Positions 52,424 to 61,171 of a stretch of 64,000 bases of DNA are shown here, one piece after another (within the stretch, counting starts at the first letter, position 1; each line of letters starts with the position of its first letter). Source of the DNA: Bog-756 sp050014755 (lineage in GTDB: Bacteria > Actinomycetota > Acidimicrobiia > Acidimicrobiales > RAAP-2); contig JBEKCS010000003.1 in the NCBI GenBank assembly GCA_050014755.1, positions 1 to 64,000 on the forward strand. The letters are read 5' to 3'. The notes beneath the pieces were generated by a model. The model was not told the DNA's origin, did not search any database, and saw nothing but the letters and a program-made list of their open reading frames with translations. The translations under genes were made by a program, and so were the position numbers.

Positions 52424-54079
52424 ATGACTGACCTCGAACCCACTCCTGACGGCGACCCGCGCCCGCTCGATGCGGACGTCCTGATCGTCGGCGCCGGCGT
52501 GACCGGCATCTACCAGCTGTACCTGGCCCGCGAGGCCGGGTTCTCCGCACTGGTGCTCGAAGCCGGAGGCGGCGTGGGCGGGACCTGGTACTGGAACCGC
52601 TATCCCGGATGCCGGTTCGATTCGGAGAGCTACACCTACGCCTACCTGTTCTCGAGGGAGCTCTTCGACGAGTGGGAGTGGAGGGAGCAGTTCGCCGAGC
52701 AGCCCGAGACCGAGCGCTATCTCAACCACGTCGTCGACCGGTTCGACCTGCGCCGCCTCATGCGCTTCGACACCCGGGTCACCTCGGCCACCTACGACGA
52801 GCCCTCGGGCACCTGGACGGTGGTGACCGACGACGGCTCCGAGTACCGGTCCCGCTACCTGGTGGCCGCCACCGGTGTGCTCTCGGTCCCCTTCTACCCG
52901 GACGTCCCGGGCCGCGAAGAGTTCGCCGGCGAGTCGTACCACACGGGGCTGTGGCCGCTCTCCCCGGTCGACTTCGCCGGCAAGCGGGTCGCGGTGATCG
53001 GAACCGGCTCGAGCGGCGTGCAGATCGCCCCGGTGATCGCCGACGAGGTCGCCTCGTTGACCGTGTTCCAGCGCACCGCCGGCTGGTGCACCCCGCTGAA
53101 CAACGCCCCCATCACCCCCGAGGAGAACGAGCAGCTCCGGGCCGGGTTCGAGGAGATGCGCGAGGTGCTGAACACCTCCGTTGCCGGGTTCCTCCACCCG
53201 GCCAACGAGCGCTCGGCCTTCGACGACTCGGACGAGGAACGCCAGGCCTTCTTCGAGACCATGTGGCGGAGCCCGGGCTTTTCGAAGCTGTCCAGCAACT
53301 ACGCCGACGTGCTGTTCGACGAGACGGCAAACGCCGAGTGGTGCGAGTTCATCGCCCGCAAGGTCCGCGGCATCGTCGAGGACCCCGGGGTGGCGGACAG
53401 GCTCATACCGAAGGACCACGGCTACGGCGAAAAGCGGCCCCCGTTCGTGACCGGCTACTACGAGATGTACAACGACCCGAAGGTCACTCTGGTCGACCTT
53501 CGCCTGACGCCGATGGTGCGGGTCACCGAGCACGGCATCGAGACGACCGAGGGCGAGCAGGAGTTCGACATCATCGTGTGGGCCACCGGGTTCGACTTCG
53601 GCACCGGCGCCCTCCTGCGCATGGGCATCCGCGGGAAGGGCGGCCTGGCCCTGGAGGACCACTGGGCGGACGGCCCGACGACGTTCCTCGGCGTGCAGAC
53701 GACCGGTTTCCCCAACTTCTTCTTCCCCGGAGGCCCGCACGCCGCCGCCGGCAACAACCCGCGCTACAACGGCGACCAGGTCGAGTTCATCACCGACGCC
53801 CTCACCTTCGTCCGAGACCACGGCTTCGACACCATCGAGGTGGGGCCGGAGGCCGAGGCGGCGTGGACGGCCATGGTCGACCGGGGCGCCGAGCACGCCT
53901 CCTTCGGCGAGGCCAGCTACTTCTTCGGCACCAACATCCCGGGCAAGCCGGTCAAGTACCTCCTGAACTCGGGCGGGCGGCCCAAGCTCTTCAAGGAGAT
54001 CGCCAAGGTCGTCGACAGCGACTACGCGGCCTTCCGGCTGGGCCGGGCGTCAGACGGTGGCGACCGGCGTCAGGGGTGA
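52424..54079 (+). CDS. Baeyer-Villiger flavin monooxygenase
   Basis: The 551-residue product has the FAD motif GAGVTG (23-28), the GGTWYWNRYPGCRFD active-site stretch, the type-I BVMO fingerprint EFAGESYHTGLWP, and the NADPH motif VIGTGSSGVQ. It inserts oxygen next to a ketone to give an ester or lactone with NADPH and O2, as in cyclohexanone monooxygenase. The esterase at 33917 or the cyclase-type hydrolase next door could open the product. Its 3' end overlaps the convergent cyclase gene by 30 bases. The ATG at 52424 is used. Confidence 0.94.
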   Translation: MTDLEPTPDGDPRPLDADVLIVGAGVTGIYQLYLAREAGFSALVLEAGGGVGGTWYWNRYPGCRFDSESYTYAYLFSRELFDEWEWREQFAEQPETERYLNHVVDRFDLRRLMRFDTRVTSATYDEPSGTWTVVTDDGSEYRSRYLVAATGVLSVPFYPDVPGREEFAGESYHTGLWPLSPVDFAGKRVAVIGTGSSGVQIAPVIADEVASLTVFQRTAGWCTPLNNAPITPEENEQLRAGFEEMREVLNTSVAGFLHPANERSAFDDSDEERQAFFETMWRSPGFSKLSSNYADVLFDETANAEWCEFIARKVRGIVEDPGVADRLIPKDHGYGEKRPPFVTGYYEMYNDPKVTLVDLRLTPMVRVTEHGIETTEGEQEFDIIVWATGFDFGTGALLRMGIRGKGGLALEDHWADGPTTFLGVQTTGFPNFFFPGGPHAAAGNNPRYNGDQVEFITDALTFVRDHGFDTIEVGPEAEAAWTAMVDRGAEHASFGEASYFFGTNIPGKPVKYLLNSGGRPKLFKEIAKVVDSDYAAFRLGRASDGGDRRQG

Positions 54080-55108
54080 GCCCACGATCCCGGGCATCCG
54101 GAGCGGCGGCGCGGTGAGCAGGAACCGGCTGCGACCGTGCTCGCGCAGCCAGGCCGCCAGTTCGTGCAGGTACCACATCTCCCCCAGCGGGACGCCCAGC
54201 TTGAAGAGGCAGAGGTTGTGGATGGGGAGGAACGAGTGCCGACCCTCCACGCGGTCCCGGCCGAGCAGCCCCTCAACCGCGTAGTTGTCGGCCACCAGCG
54301 CCGAGATCTGCGACTCGGTGATCCACTCCAGCAGCGATTCGTCCCGCGCGTCGAGGTAGCTGCACAGGGTGAAGATCTTCGTGGGGTCCGGGTTGCGCTC
54401 GTACTCGAGGATCCGGGTGGCGAAGCCGGTGTGCAGCAGGAGCATGTCCCCGGGCTCCACGACGACGTCGTCCTCGGCCATGATCTCCTCGAGCAGGGCC
54501 CGGTCCACCGCCCGCCACTCGTCGCCGAGGTGGGCGGCCAGGTCGACGAGGACGCCCCGACCCTGCACGCCGTGGTACGCCATGTGCTCCAGGCCCAGGT
54601 GGTGGGCGAAGCAGCGGTGGGAGCCGCCGTCACCGGCCGCGTCGGGAGCCGGTCCGACCAGGTCGGTGCCGGCCCGGTACCCGTTGTAGTAGACGGCCTC
54701 CTCCACCCCGTCCCCGTCGGCGTCGAACTCGGAGCCGACGTGGGCGAGCGAGTCCCACTGCGTCGAGTACTGCAGCGACAGGGTGACCACGTCGTCCGCC
54801 CACACGTCGACGTACTTCGGGTCGCCGAAGTCCGCCATCTCGCTCATGTGGATGTTGTAGAAGGTGCCGGCGTTGCCGTCCATGTCCTCGGTCGGGGCGA
54901 GGACGGGCGGGTACCGCCGCTGATTCAGGGCATTCCCCCCGGGGTAGTCGAGCGGCAGGCTGAGGCAGAAGGTGATGCCGGCCTCGACCTCGCGGACGCC
55001 CTCCAGCACCTTGTCGGGGGTGACCAGGTTGATGCGGCCCAGCTCGTCGTCGTCGCCCCAGTCGCCCCAGGTCGAGCCGGGTGGGCGCTCCTTCCACCGT
55101 TTCGTCAT
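54050..55108 (-). CDS. Cyclase / kynurenine-formamidase-like metal hydrolase
   Basis: The 352-residue PF04199-type protein has GDDDELGRINLVTPDKVLEG near the start and STQWDSLAHVGSEFD, the metal motif region where the family has HxGTHxDxPxH (partly changed here). It also has LLLHTGFATR and LVADNYAVEG, and ends near PPLRMPGIVGSPLTP. Members hydrolyse amides or cyclic esters and lactones. It is divergent from the amidohydrolase and tail-to-tail with the BVMO (30-base overlap), so it is a candidate for opening the BVMO lactone. Confidence 0.88.
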   Translation of the reverse strand: MTKRWKERPPGSTWGDWGDDDELGRINLVTPDKVLEGVREVEAGITFCLSLPLDYPGGNALNQRRYPPVLAPTEDMDGNAGTFYNIHMSEMADFGDPKYVDVWADDVVTLSLQYSTQWDSLAHVGSEFDADGDGVEEAVYYNGYRAGTDLVGPAPDAAGDGGSHRCFAHHLGLEHMAYHGVQGRGVLVDLAAHLGDEWRAVDRALLEEIMAEDDVVVEPGDMLLLHTGFATRILEYERNPDPTKIFTLCSYLDARDESLLEWITESQISALVADNYAVEGLLGRDRVEGRHSFLPIHNLCLFKLGVPLGEMWYLHELAAWLREHGRSRFLLTAPPLRMPGIVGSPLTPVATV

Positions 55109-55164
55109 CGCTCCTGCTCCTTCCGGGCGTTTCGGTCCGCCCCGACCATCGGCGCGCGTTGCAC

Positions 55165-55176
55165 TGTACCGACCGG
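55165..55176 (+). promoter_or_regulatory. Shared box, site B (cyclase / amidohydrolase promoter)
   Basis: TGTACCGACCGG at 55165-55176, followed by CTGGATTAGGTT, lies in the 164-base gap between the cyclase (start 55108) and amidohydrolase (start 55273). The 12-base core is identical to site A. Confidence 0.6.
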
Positions 55177-55272
55177 CTGGATTAGGTTGCGAACGTGGTT
55201 CGCGTCAGCCGCGAAGCAGCGTTCCGGGGCCGTCGGACGATCCAGGGCCCGGTGCAAGGAGGTCAGTCAGCC

Positions 55273-56517
55273 ATGTCACAGAACGAACTGGTGGTATCCG
55301 CGGACGGGCACCTGCTCGAACCGACCGACCTGTTCCGAACCCGCCTGCCCAAGCACCTGCGGGAGCGGGGGGTCTGGGAGGAGGACTTCGAGATCGAGCC
55401 GCTCGTCGAAGGCGGCGCCCGTATCTTCCGGCGCCTCCACACGCCCGGCTACGAGGGCTGGACCATCTCGCGCTACCGCCAGACGGGAGGCCGGATGCCC
55501 GAGGGCGATCCCGACACCATCCTCGACGACATGAAGTTCGACGGGGTGGACATCCAGGTGATGCACCCGAACCTGTCGCTGTTCGGTCTGTACTCGGACG
55601 ATCACGAGCTCTCGATGGCGCACGCCCGCGTGTACAACGACTACGTCATCGAGCGGTTCACGCCGTACTTCTCGCAGATCGTCCCGACCGCGCCTGTCCC
55701 GCTGACCGACATCGGCGACGCCGTGGCCGAGATCGAACGGGTCGCCGGCTCTGGGTTCCGCGCCATCCTCCTGCCGGCCATTCCGCCGAAGCCCTACTAC
55801 TCCCGGGACTACGACCCGGTGTGGGAGGCCGCGGTGGCCAACGGCGTCCAGGTCTTCATCCACACCCAGACCGGTGGTGTGAAGGTCAACGACCCGGCGT
55901 CGACGACGCTGAAGGTGGTCATGGAGTCGGCCGCGCAGGTCAACCAGCCGATGACGGAGAAGTCGGCGTCGAAGCGGATGATCACCCAGTGCATCTACTC
56001 CACGGTGGTCCCCCAGCAGATCATGTGCGAGCTGATCGGCGGCGGAGTCCCCGAGCGCTACCCCGAGCTCCACTTCTCGCTGATCGAGTTCAACGCCAAC
56101 TGGCTTGCCTCCCTGGTCGGCGCCATGGACAAGTGCTGGGTGACCGGGATCGGCCAGGACGCCGACTGGTGGCTCGGGTACTGGGACGACGAGCGACCCG
56201 CCGACGACCAACCCTCCATGGCCCAGTTGTTCCGGCTCAACGAGAAGTGGCCCTACCCGCTGAAGCCGAGCGAGTACGTGAAGCGCCAGTTCCACATCTC
56301 GTTCCAGGACGACCCGGTGGCCATCGCCTGCCGGCACATCACCGGGCTGTCGACCATCGTGTGGGGCAACGACTACCCGCACGCCGAAGGCACGTTCCGC
56401 GGCAGCCGGGAGCTGATCGCCACCCAGCTCGGCGGCATCCCCGCCGACGAGCGGGCCGCCATCGTCGGCGGCACCCTGGCCGGGCTCCTCGGGATGCAGG
56501 CTCCGGTGCCGGCCTGA
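55273..56517 (+). CDS. Amidohydrolase family 2 protein (TIM barrel)
   Basis: The 414-residue product has the metal motif SADGHLLEPTDLF (His in DGH), IQVMHPNLS, VFIHTQTGG and IVWGNDYPHAEGTF with the last metal Asp. It is 40-50 residues longer than the amidohydrolase at 20994, with inserts around DYDPVWEA and DADWWLGYWDD. It could hydrolyse or decarboxylate a cyclic or aromatic acid. The ATG at 55273 follows AAGGAGG, a strong site. The stop overlaps the putative CTG start of the next SDR. Confidence 0.9.
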   Translation: MSQNELVVSADGHLLEPTDLFRTRLPKHLRERGVWEEDFEIEPLVEGGARIFRRLHTPGYEGWTISRYRQTGGRMPEGDPDTILDDMKFDGVDIQVMHPNLSLFGLYSDDHELSMAHARVYNDYVIERFTPYFSQIVPTAPVPLTDIGDAVAEIERVAGSGFRAILLPAIPPKPYYSRDYDPVWEAAVANGVQVFIHTQTGGVKVNDPASTTLKVVMESAAQVNQPMTEKSASKRMITQCIYSTVVPQQIMCELIGGGVPERYPELHFSLIEFNANWLASLVGAMDKCWVTGIGQDADWWLGYWDDERPADDQPSMAQLFRLNEKWPYPLKPSEYVKRQFHISFQDDPVAIACRHITGLSTIVWGNDYPHAEGTFRGSRELIATQLGGIPADERAAIVGGTLAGLLGMQAPVPA

Positions 56518-57428
56518 GCCAGCTCGACTTCAACGGACGCGTCGCCGTCGTCACCGGGGCGGGACGCGGCATCGGGTTGGCCTATGCGCGCCTGCTCGCC
56601 GAGCGTGGGGCCCAGGTGGTCGTGAACGACCTCGGAGGCTCGATCGACGGCGTCGGGGCCGACGGCACGCCGGCTGCCGCCGCGGTGGCCGACATCGTGG
56701 GGTCCGGCTGCGTAGCCGTCGCCGACACCAACGACGTGGCATCGGTCGCCGGGGCGGAGGCACTCATCGCGGCGGCGGTCGACCGGTTCGGTCGGATCGA
56801 CATCCTCATCAACAATGCCGGCATCATCCGCTGGGCCGGCCCCCCGGACGTCGACGCCGACAACCTGGCCCAGCACCTGGCGGTCCACGTGGGTGGATCG
56901 TTCAACACCGCTCGCGCCGCCTGGCCCCACATGGCCGGCCAGGGCTACGGCCGCATCGTCATGACGACCTCCACCGGGATGCTGGGCCTCCCGACCAATA
57001 CCTCGTACGCCACGGCAAAGGGCGGGGTCGTCGGGCTGACCCGCAGTCTCGCGACGGCGGGCGCCGCCCACGGGATCAAGGTCAACATGATCGCGCCGGG
57101 GGCGATGACCAGGATGGCCGGGCCACGATCCGACGATCCCCGGATGGCGCCCGGACTCGTCGCCCCGATGGCCGCCTACCTGGCCCACGAGAGCTGCCCG
57201 GTGAGCGGCGAGCTCTACACCGCCGGATTCGGACGGTTCGCCCGGCTGTTCATCGCCTCCACCCAGGGGTACGTCCACCCCGGGTCGGAGCCGACGATCG
57301 AGGACGTGGCCGCCCATTGGGACAGCATCAACGACGAGGCGGGCTACTTCGTCCCCGCCGACCTCATGGACTGGTCGGCCGCCTTCATGGCCCACCTGCA
57401 CGAGGACGGTCCGTCGCCCGCTCCGTGA
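56514..57428 (+). CDS. SDR, multifunctional-enzyme-2 type, apparently CTG start
   Basis: The 304-residue SDR starts SQLDFNGRVAVVTGAGRGIGLAYARL; VVNDLGGSIDGVG is typical of the 3-hydroxyacyl-CoA dehydrogenase part of MFE-2/HSD17B4 proteins. It has NNAG, Ser in TTSTGML and SYATAKGGV (Tyr/Lys), and a C-terminal extension (SEPTIEDVAAHWDSIN). No ATG, GTG or TTG lies in frame between the previous stop region and the Rossmann motif. The CTG at 56514 overlaps the previous TGA (CTGA), just as ATGA/GTGA do elsewhere here. It likely oxidises a 3-hydroxyacyl-CoA. Confidence 0.88.
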   Translation: MSQLDFNGRVAVVTGAGRGIGLAYARLLAERGAQVVVNDLGGSIDGVGADGTPAAAAVADIVGSGCVAVADTNDVASVAGAEALIAAAVDRFGRIDILINNAGIIRWAGPPDVDADNLAQHLAVHVGGSFNTARAAWPHMAGQGYGRIVMTTSTGMLGLPTNTSYATAKGGVVGLTRSLATAGAAHGIKVNMIAPGAMTRMAGPRSDDPRMAPGLVAPMAAYLAHESCPVSGELYTAGFGRFARLFIASTQGYVHPGSEPTIEDVAAHWDSINDEAGYFVPADLMDWSAAFMAHLHEDGPSPAP

Positions 57429-57444
57429 GGGCGGAACGGTCACG

Positions 57445-58212
57445 TCACTCGTCGAGAAGGTCGGGGTGCTGCTCGACGATCCAGTCGTAGAGCGGCTGGA
57501 ACTGTCGCCACCCGACGCGGTGTCCCCCGGTCTGACCGAACGTCGTCTTCGCCACGCCCGGTTCGATCAGGACGGGGCTGCCCGCGGCCTCGGCCACCAG
57601 CTGGGCCTGACACGTACGCTCCATCGTCACGAACCACCAGGCCGCCTCGTCGACGGTGCGGCCGACGGTGAGCAGGCCGTGGTTCGACAGGATGGCCGCC
57701 TTGCACCCGCCCAGGGCCTGGGCGATCCGCCTGCCCTCCTCGATGTCGAGCACGGCTCCGCTGTAGTCCTCGAAGACGACGTGGTCCTCGTAGAACGCGC
57801 AGGCGTCCTGGGTGAGCGGGTCGAGTGGGCGACGCAGCGACGACCACGCCTTTCCGAAGACCGAGTGCGAGTGGGCGGCGGAGACGACGTCGGGGCGGGC
57901 CGCGTGGATCTGGGAGTGGATCACGAAGGCCGCCTTGTTCACCGGCCACGTACCTTCGACGACCTCGCCCCGGTCGTTGACCAGGAGGAGGTCCCGCACC
58001 CGGATCTGCTTGAAGTTCATCCCGAGGGGGTTGACCCAGAAGTGGTCCGTCCGCTCGGGGTCCCGCGCCGTGATGTGCCCGGCCGTGCCCTCGTCGAAGC
58101 CGAAGTGCCCGAAGATCCGGAATGCGGCGGCCAGCCGCTGCTTGCGGTGGGTGCGTTCCTCCTCGAGGGAGTCGAACGTCGGGAACGTGTGCGGGGTGCG
58201 GTCGGACACCAT
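57445..58212 (-). CDS. Class II aldolase/adducin family protein
   Basis: The 255-residue product has FDEGTAGHITARDPER, HFWVNPLGMNFKQIRVRDLLLV, the zinc His pair AAHSHSVFGKA and LSNHGLLTVGRTVDEAAWWF. It retains the zinc ligands of L-fuculose-phosphate aldolases, so it can act as an aldolase, though many relatives in catabolic clusters have unknown carbonyl substrates. It converges on the SDR and is divergent from the last ACAD. The ATG is at 58212. Confidence 0.92.
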   Translation of the reverse strand: MVSDRTPHTFPTFDSLEEERTHRKQRLAAAFRIFGHFGFDEGTAGHITARDPERTDHFWVNPLGMNFKQIRVRDLLLVNDRGEVVEGTWPVNKAAFVIHSQIHAARPDVVSAAHSHSVFGKAWSSLRRPLDPLTQDACAFYEDHVVFEDYSGAVLDIEEGRRIAQALGGCKAAILSNHGLLTVGRTVDEAAWWFVTMERTCQAQLVAEAAGSPVLIEPGVAKTTFGQTGGHRVGWRQFQPLYDWIVEQHPDLLDE

Positions 58213-58241
58213 GGCGGAATCCTACCGCCCGAGGCCGCAGC

Positions 58242-58254
58242 TGTACCGGTCGGT
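58242..58254 (-). promoter_or_regulatory. Shared box, site C (aldolase / ACAD promoter)
   Basis: TGTACCGGTCGGT on plus, i.e. ACCGACCGGT on minus, lies in the 58-base gap between the aldolase (start 58212) and ACAD (start 58271). It shares ACCGACCGG with sites A and B, and keeps TGTAC at one edge and CAATAGG at the other. Confidence 0.55.
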
Positions 58255-58270
58255 CCAATAGGATCGGACG

Positions 58271-59419
58271 ATGGACTTCGAGCTCAACGGACCCGAACGC
58301 GAACTGGTCGGGCTGTGCCGCGACTTCGCCGGCAAGGAGATCGCGACGCGCGCGCCCCGGGCCTGGGACGAGGCACGGTGCCCGACCGACCTCCTCCGGG
58401 AGATGGGCGAGTTGGGACTCCTCGGGATGCTCGTCCCCGAGGAGTGGGGCGGGATCGGCATGTCGACGGTCGGGTTCGTCGCCGCCATGGAGCAGATCGG
58501 TCTGGCCGACCAGTCGGTGGCCGCGGCCTGGCAGGCCCACGTGACGATCGGCTCGCTACCGCTGCTCCTGTTCGGCGACGACGCCCAGCGCGAACGGTGG
58601 CTCCGCCCACTGGCCGAGGGCCGCGCTCTCGGGGCGTTCGGGCTGACCGAGCCCGATGCCGGCTCGGACGCCCGGGGGATCCGCACCCGCGCCGTTCGGC
58701 GCGACGGAGGCTGGGTGATCAACGGGAGCAAGACGTTCATCTCCAACGCCGGGACGGACATGTCCTTCGGGGTGACGCTGCTGGCCCGCACCGAGTCGGG
58801 CGCGGACGCGCCGCCGCGATTCGCGAGCTTCGTTGTCGAGAAGGACACCGCCGGCTTCACCATGGGCCCGAAGATGCGCGGGATCGGGTGGCGGGGCCTC
58901 GACACCCGCGAGCTGTTCTTCGACGACGTCGAGGTCGCCGACGACCATCTCGTCGGTGACCCGGAGCTCGGGCTCAGCCAGTTCCTCCGGACGCTCGAGG
59001 TCGGGCGAATCTCCATCGCCGCCCTGTCGCTCAGCCTGACCCAGGCCGTGCTCGACCTGGCGACGGAGTACGCACGCCAGCGGGTGCAGTTCGGGCAGCC
59101 GATCTCGTCGTTCCAGGCCGTGCAGTTCAAGCTGGCCGACATGGCCACCGAACTCGAGGCCGCCAGGTGGCTCACCTACCGTGCCGCCTCGCTGCGCGAC
59201 GCCGGGCGTCCCTTCCTCAAGGAGGCGGCTATGGCCAAGCTGAAGGCCAGCCGCCTGGCGACGTGGGCGGCATCGGAGGCCGTCCAGATCCACGGCGGCA
59301 TCGGGTACATGCTCGACTCGCCGGTGGCCCGCTTCTACTGCGACTCGAAGGTCCTCGAAATCGGCGAAGGGACCAACGAGATCCAGCACCTGGTCATCGC
59401 CCGCGCCCTGGGTTGCTGA
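58271..59419 (+). CDS. Acyl-CoA dehydrogenase, canonical type
   Basis: The 382-residue ACAD has GLLGMLVPEEWGGIGM, FGLTEPDAGSDARGIR (flavin loop), NGSKTFISNAGTD, ARQRVQFGQPISSFQAVQFKLADM and EIGEGTNEIQHLVIARALG with the medium-chain-type catalytic Glu. It acts alone, likely as a homotetramer. It ends the oxidative block and is followed by a hairpin. The ATG at 58271 has no strong ribosome site; the start is fixed by the N-terminus FELNGPERELV. Confidence 0.94.
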   Translation: MDFELNGPERELVGLCRDFAGKEIATRAPRAWDEARCPTDLLREMGELGLLGMLVPEEWGGIGMSTVGFVAAMEQIGLADQSVAAAWQAHVTIGSLPLLLFGDDAQRERWLRPLAEGRALGAFGLTEPDAGSDARGIRTRAVRRDGGWVINGSKTFISNAGTDMSFGVTLLARTESGADAPPRFASFVVEKDTAGFTMGPKMRGIGWRGLDTRELFFDDVEVADDHLVGDPELGLSQFLRTLEVGRISIAALSLSLTQAVLDLATEYARQRVQFGQPISSFQAVQFKLADMATELEAARWLTYRAASLRDAGRPFLKEAAMAKLKASRLATWAASEAVQIHGGIGYMLDSPVARFYCDSKVLEIGEGTNEIQHLVIARALGC

Positions 59420-59917
59420 ACGGAGGCACGCTGTCTCCCGTACGACGAACGGGAGGATAGGCCGGCACCCGATTCGGTTCCCCGACAACGGGTCCCTTCT
59501 CGGGACTCGGATTCGTGCTTTCGGCCTGTAGCTCCTCGGGCGTCGTCCGCCGAACGGAACGCGTCGCCACGGTCGGCATGTTCGTTGTTGACTGTCCAGG
59601 AGACAACCAAGGTCCTTGGCGGGACCGTCCAAGCCCCAAGGGAATGCTCGGTGCCGCCGGGCAACCAACGTGTAGGTCTCTACTTCCTTTCGGGGCGAGG
59701 CCCGTTGGAAGTCCATGTGTCGTGGAACGCACGGATGGTGACCACGTTCACGGGGGTCCACGGCGGTCATCCCACATTCCTTGATGGAATGGCTCCGCCG
59801 CGGTACCGATCAGTCACCGTGGCTCTGGCCGCCATCCTCGATCATCTCTGACTACGTATCCCAGCGTCACGCAACATCAATGAGGTCGGCACGGCCATGC
59901 CGACGGAACGTTCGGTA
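59420..59917. other. 498-bp region without a convincing gene
   Basis: Apart from the terminator hairpin at 59435-59455, nothing clear is seen. The base composition is less G/C-rich than the rest, and several open frames of 60-110 codons overlap in different frames without start signals, codon bias or recognisable motifs. It may hold the remains of a gene. Confidence 0.4.
59435..59455 (+). terminator. Hairpin after the last ACAD
   Basis: CTCCCGT (59435-59441) pairs perfectly with ACGGGAG (59449-59455) around a 7-base loop, 16 bases after the stop at 59419. No T-tract. Confidence 0.6.
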
Positions 59918-60859
59918 CTAGCCCTTCGATGCGATACCGACGAACGGAGTACTTGATCCTTGGCCAACGCCAGAGCCCAAGAATGGAGCATCTCCGAATG
60001 CGAACACCCCGCCGTCTGAGGCGACAAGCCAGTAGCCGGTGCCATCGGGGTTCGCCGCCATCCCCACCATCGGTTCGTTCAAACGGATCGAACCGGCCGA
60101 GCCATGGAACTGCGCGTCGCCGAAACTGAAGACCCCGCCATCGGAGGCCACGAGCCAGTAGCCCTTGCCATCGGGCGTCGACGCCATCCCCACTATGGGC
60201 TCGTTGAGATGCTGACCACCCATCGAGCCGTAGAACTGGGCATCTCCGAAGGAGAAGATGCCCCCATCGGAGGCCACGAGCCAGTAGCCGCCACCGTCGG
60301 GTGTCGCCGCCAAGCCGACGACGGGTTGGTCGAGGCGCGTCGCGCCCATGGAGCCCAAGAACGGCGCACCGCCGAGGGCGTACACCCCACCGTCCGCCCC
60401 AGCGAGCCACGCACCCTGCGATGCCGAGGCAATGCCCACGATGAGGGAGTTCACAGGGCCGACCGTCAGGGGCGACCCGCTCACGGTCGAACCGGTGTTC
60501 CCCATGCTCGAGATCGTTCCGCGGTAGATCGGCGAGCCGAACCCGTTGTAGCTCGTGGGCCCATCGCCGAGCCAGAAGCCCCTACCCCCAGGTGCCGTCG
60601 ACAGTCCGAAACACGACCACGGCGATTCAGTTGTCGTGCGCGGGGTGGGATTGATGCACGATGCGTTGGTGCTGCCAAGGCTGGCGGCGTTGAACGCATA
60701 GCTCTGTCCTGACGCGTTCAGGAGCCAATAGCCGGGACCAGATGGGTCAGCACCGTTCGGCACGGTTCCACCCGAGACGGTGGAGATGCTCACGCCGCCC
60801 ATCACACCCAGCGTGATCCCGAGCACCCCAGCGAGCAACCGGATCTTTCTCAAGGTCAT
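59918..60859 (-). CDS. Secreted protein of GYWLVASDGG tandem repeats
   Basis: The 313-residue product has a signal peptide (basic TLRKIRLL, hydrophobic core, SISTVSGG). A variable region with GPGYWLLNASG and GFWLGDGP follows. The C-terminal half is four near-identical units of about 42 residues, each built as GYWLVASDGGxFxFGDAxFxGS, then LNEPxVGMAxTPDG. This makes a beta-propeller-like or solenoid fold outside the cell. Similar repeats are common in secreted proteins of Acidimicrobiia and relatives. The function is unknown. The basic-rich first Met (60859) is the only start that gives the signal peptide. Confidence 0.88.
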   Translation of the reverse strand: MTLRKIRLLAGVLGITLGVMGGVSISTVSGGTVPNGADPSGPGYWLLNASGQSYAFNAASLGSTNASCINPTPRTTTESPWSCFGLSTAPGGRGFWLGDGPTSYNGFGSPIYRGTISSMGNTGSTVSGSPLTVGPVNSLIVGIASASQGAWLAGADGGVYALGGAPFLGSMGATRLDQPVVGLAATPDGGGYWLVASDGGIFSFGDAQFYGSMGGQHLNEPIVGMASTPDGKGYWLVASDGGVFSFGDAQFHGSAGSIRLNEPMVGMAANPDGTGYWLVASDGGVFAFGDAPFLGSGVGQGSSTPFVGIASKG

Positions 60860-61171
60860 CCGCTCCGCCTTTCAGCATCACAAGTCCACTATCCGGCTAT
60901 CCGGGTCGCGGTGGCAGTCTGCTCCCAACCCGGGATTTGCACAAGAACGATATCCGCTCCGATCTGACCCGAGTCACCGCTGTCTCACATCACTCGATGG
61001 GTGAGGCACGCGCCACCTCCGCATCGATCTCGTTGCCTGCTCTTGCGAGCATCCCACCTCGCCGGAATTCGAAGAACTCCGTCGCCGCTCGTGGCGATGC
61101 CGCCCCGACCCCGTTGAGTGTCATGGTGGTGACGAAGATCGGTACGGGTCGACAAGCGGGACGAGGTAACG
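60860..61171. promoter_or_regulatory. 312-bp divergent intergenic region
   Basis: It lies between the repeat protein (minus) and the lipoprotein (plus) and must hold both promoters. I find no strong palindrome or clear -10/-35 pair. Short frames on both strands lack support. Its composition is lower in G+C than the catabolic regions. Confidence 0.35.

Noticed and set aside
59492..59506. Second hairpin GTCCC/GGGAC after the last ACAD
   Set aside because: Only 5 bp and weaker than the hairpin at 59435; chance is likely in this composition.
59585..59851. 88-codon plus frame in the 59.4-59.9 kb gap
   Set aside because: No ribosome site or motif, and other frames of similar length overlap it; kept only as a note.
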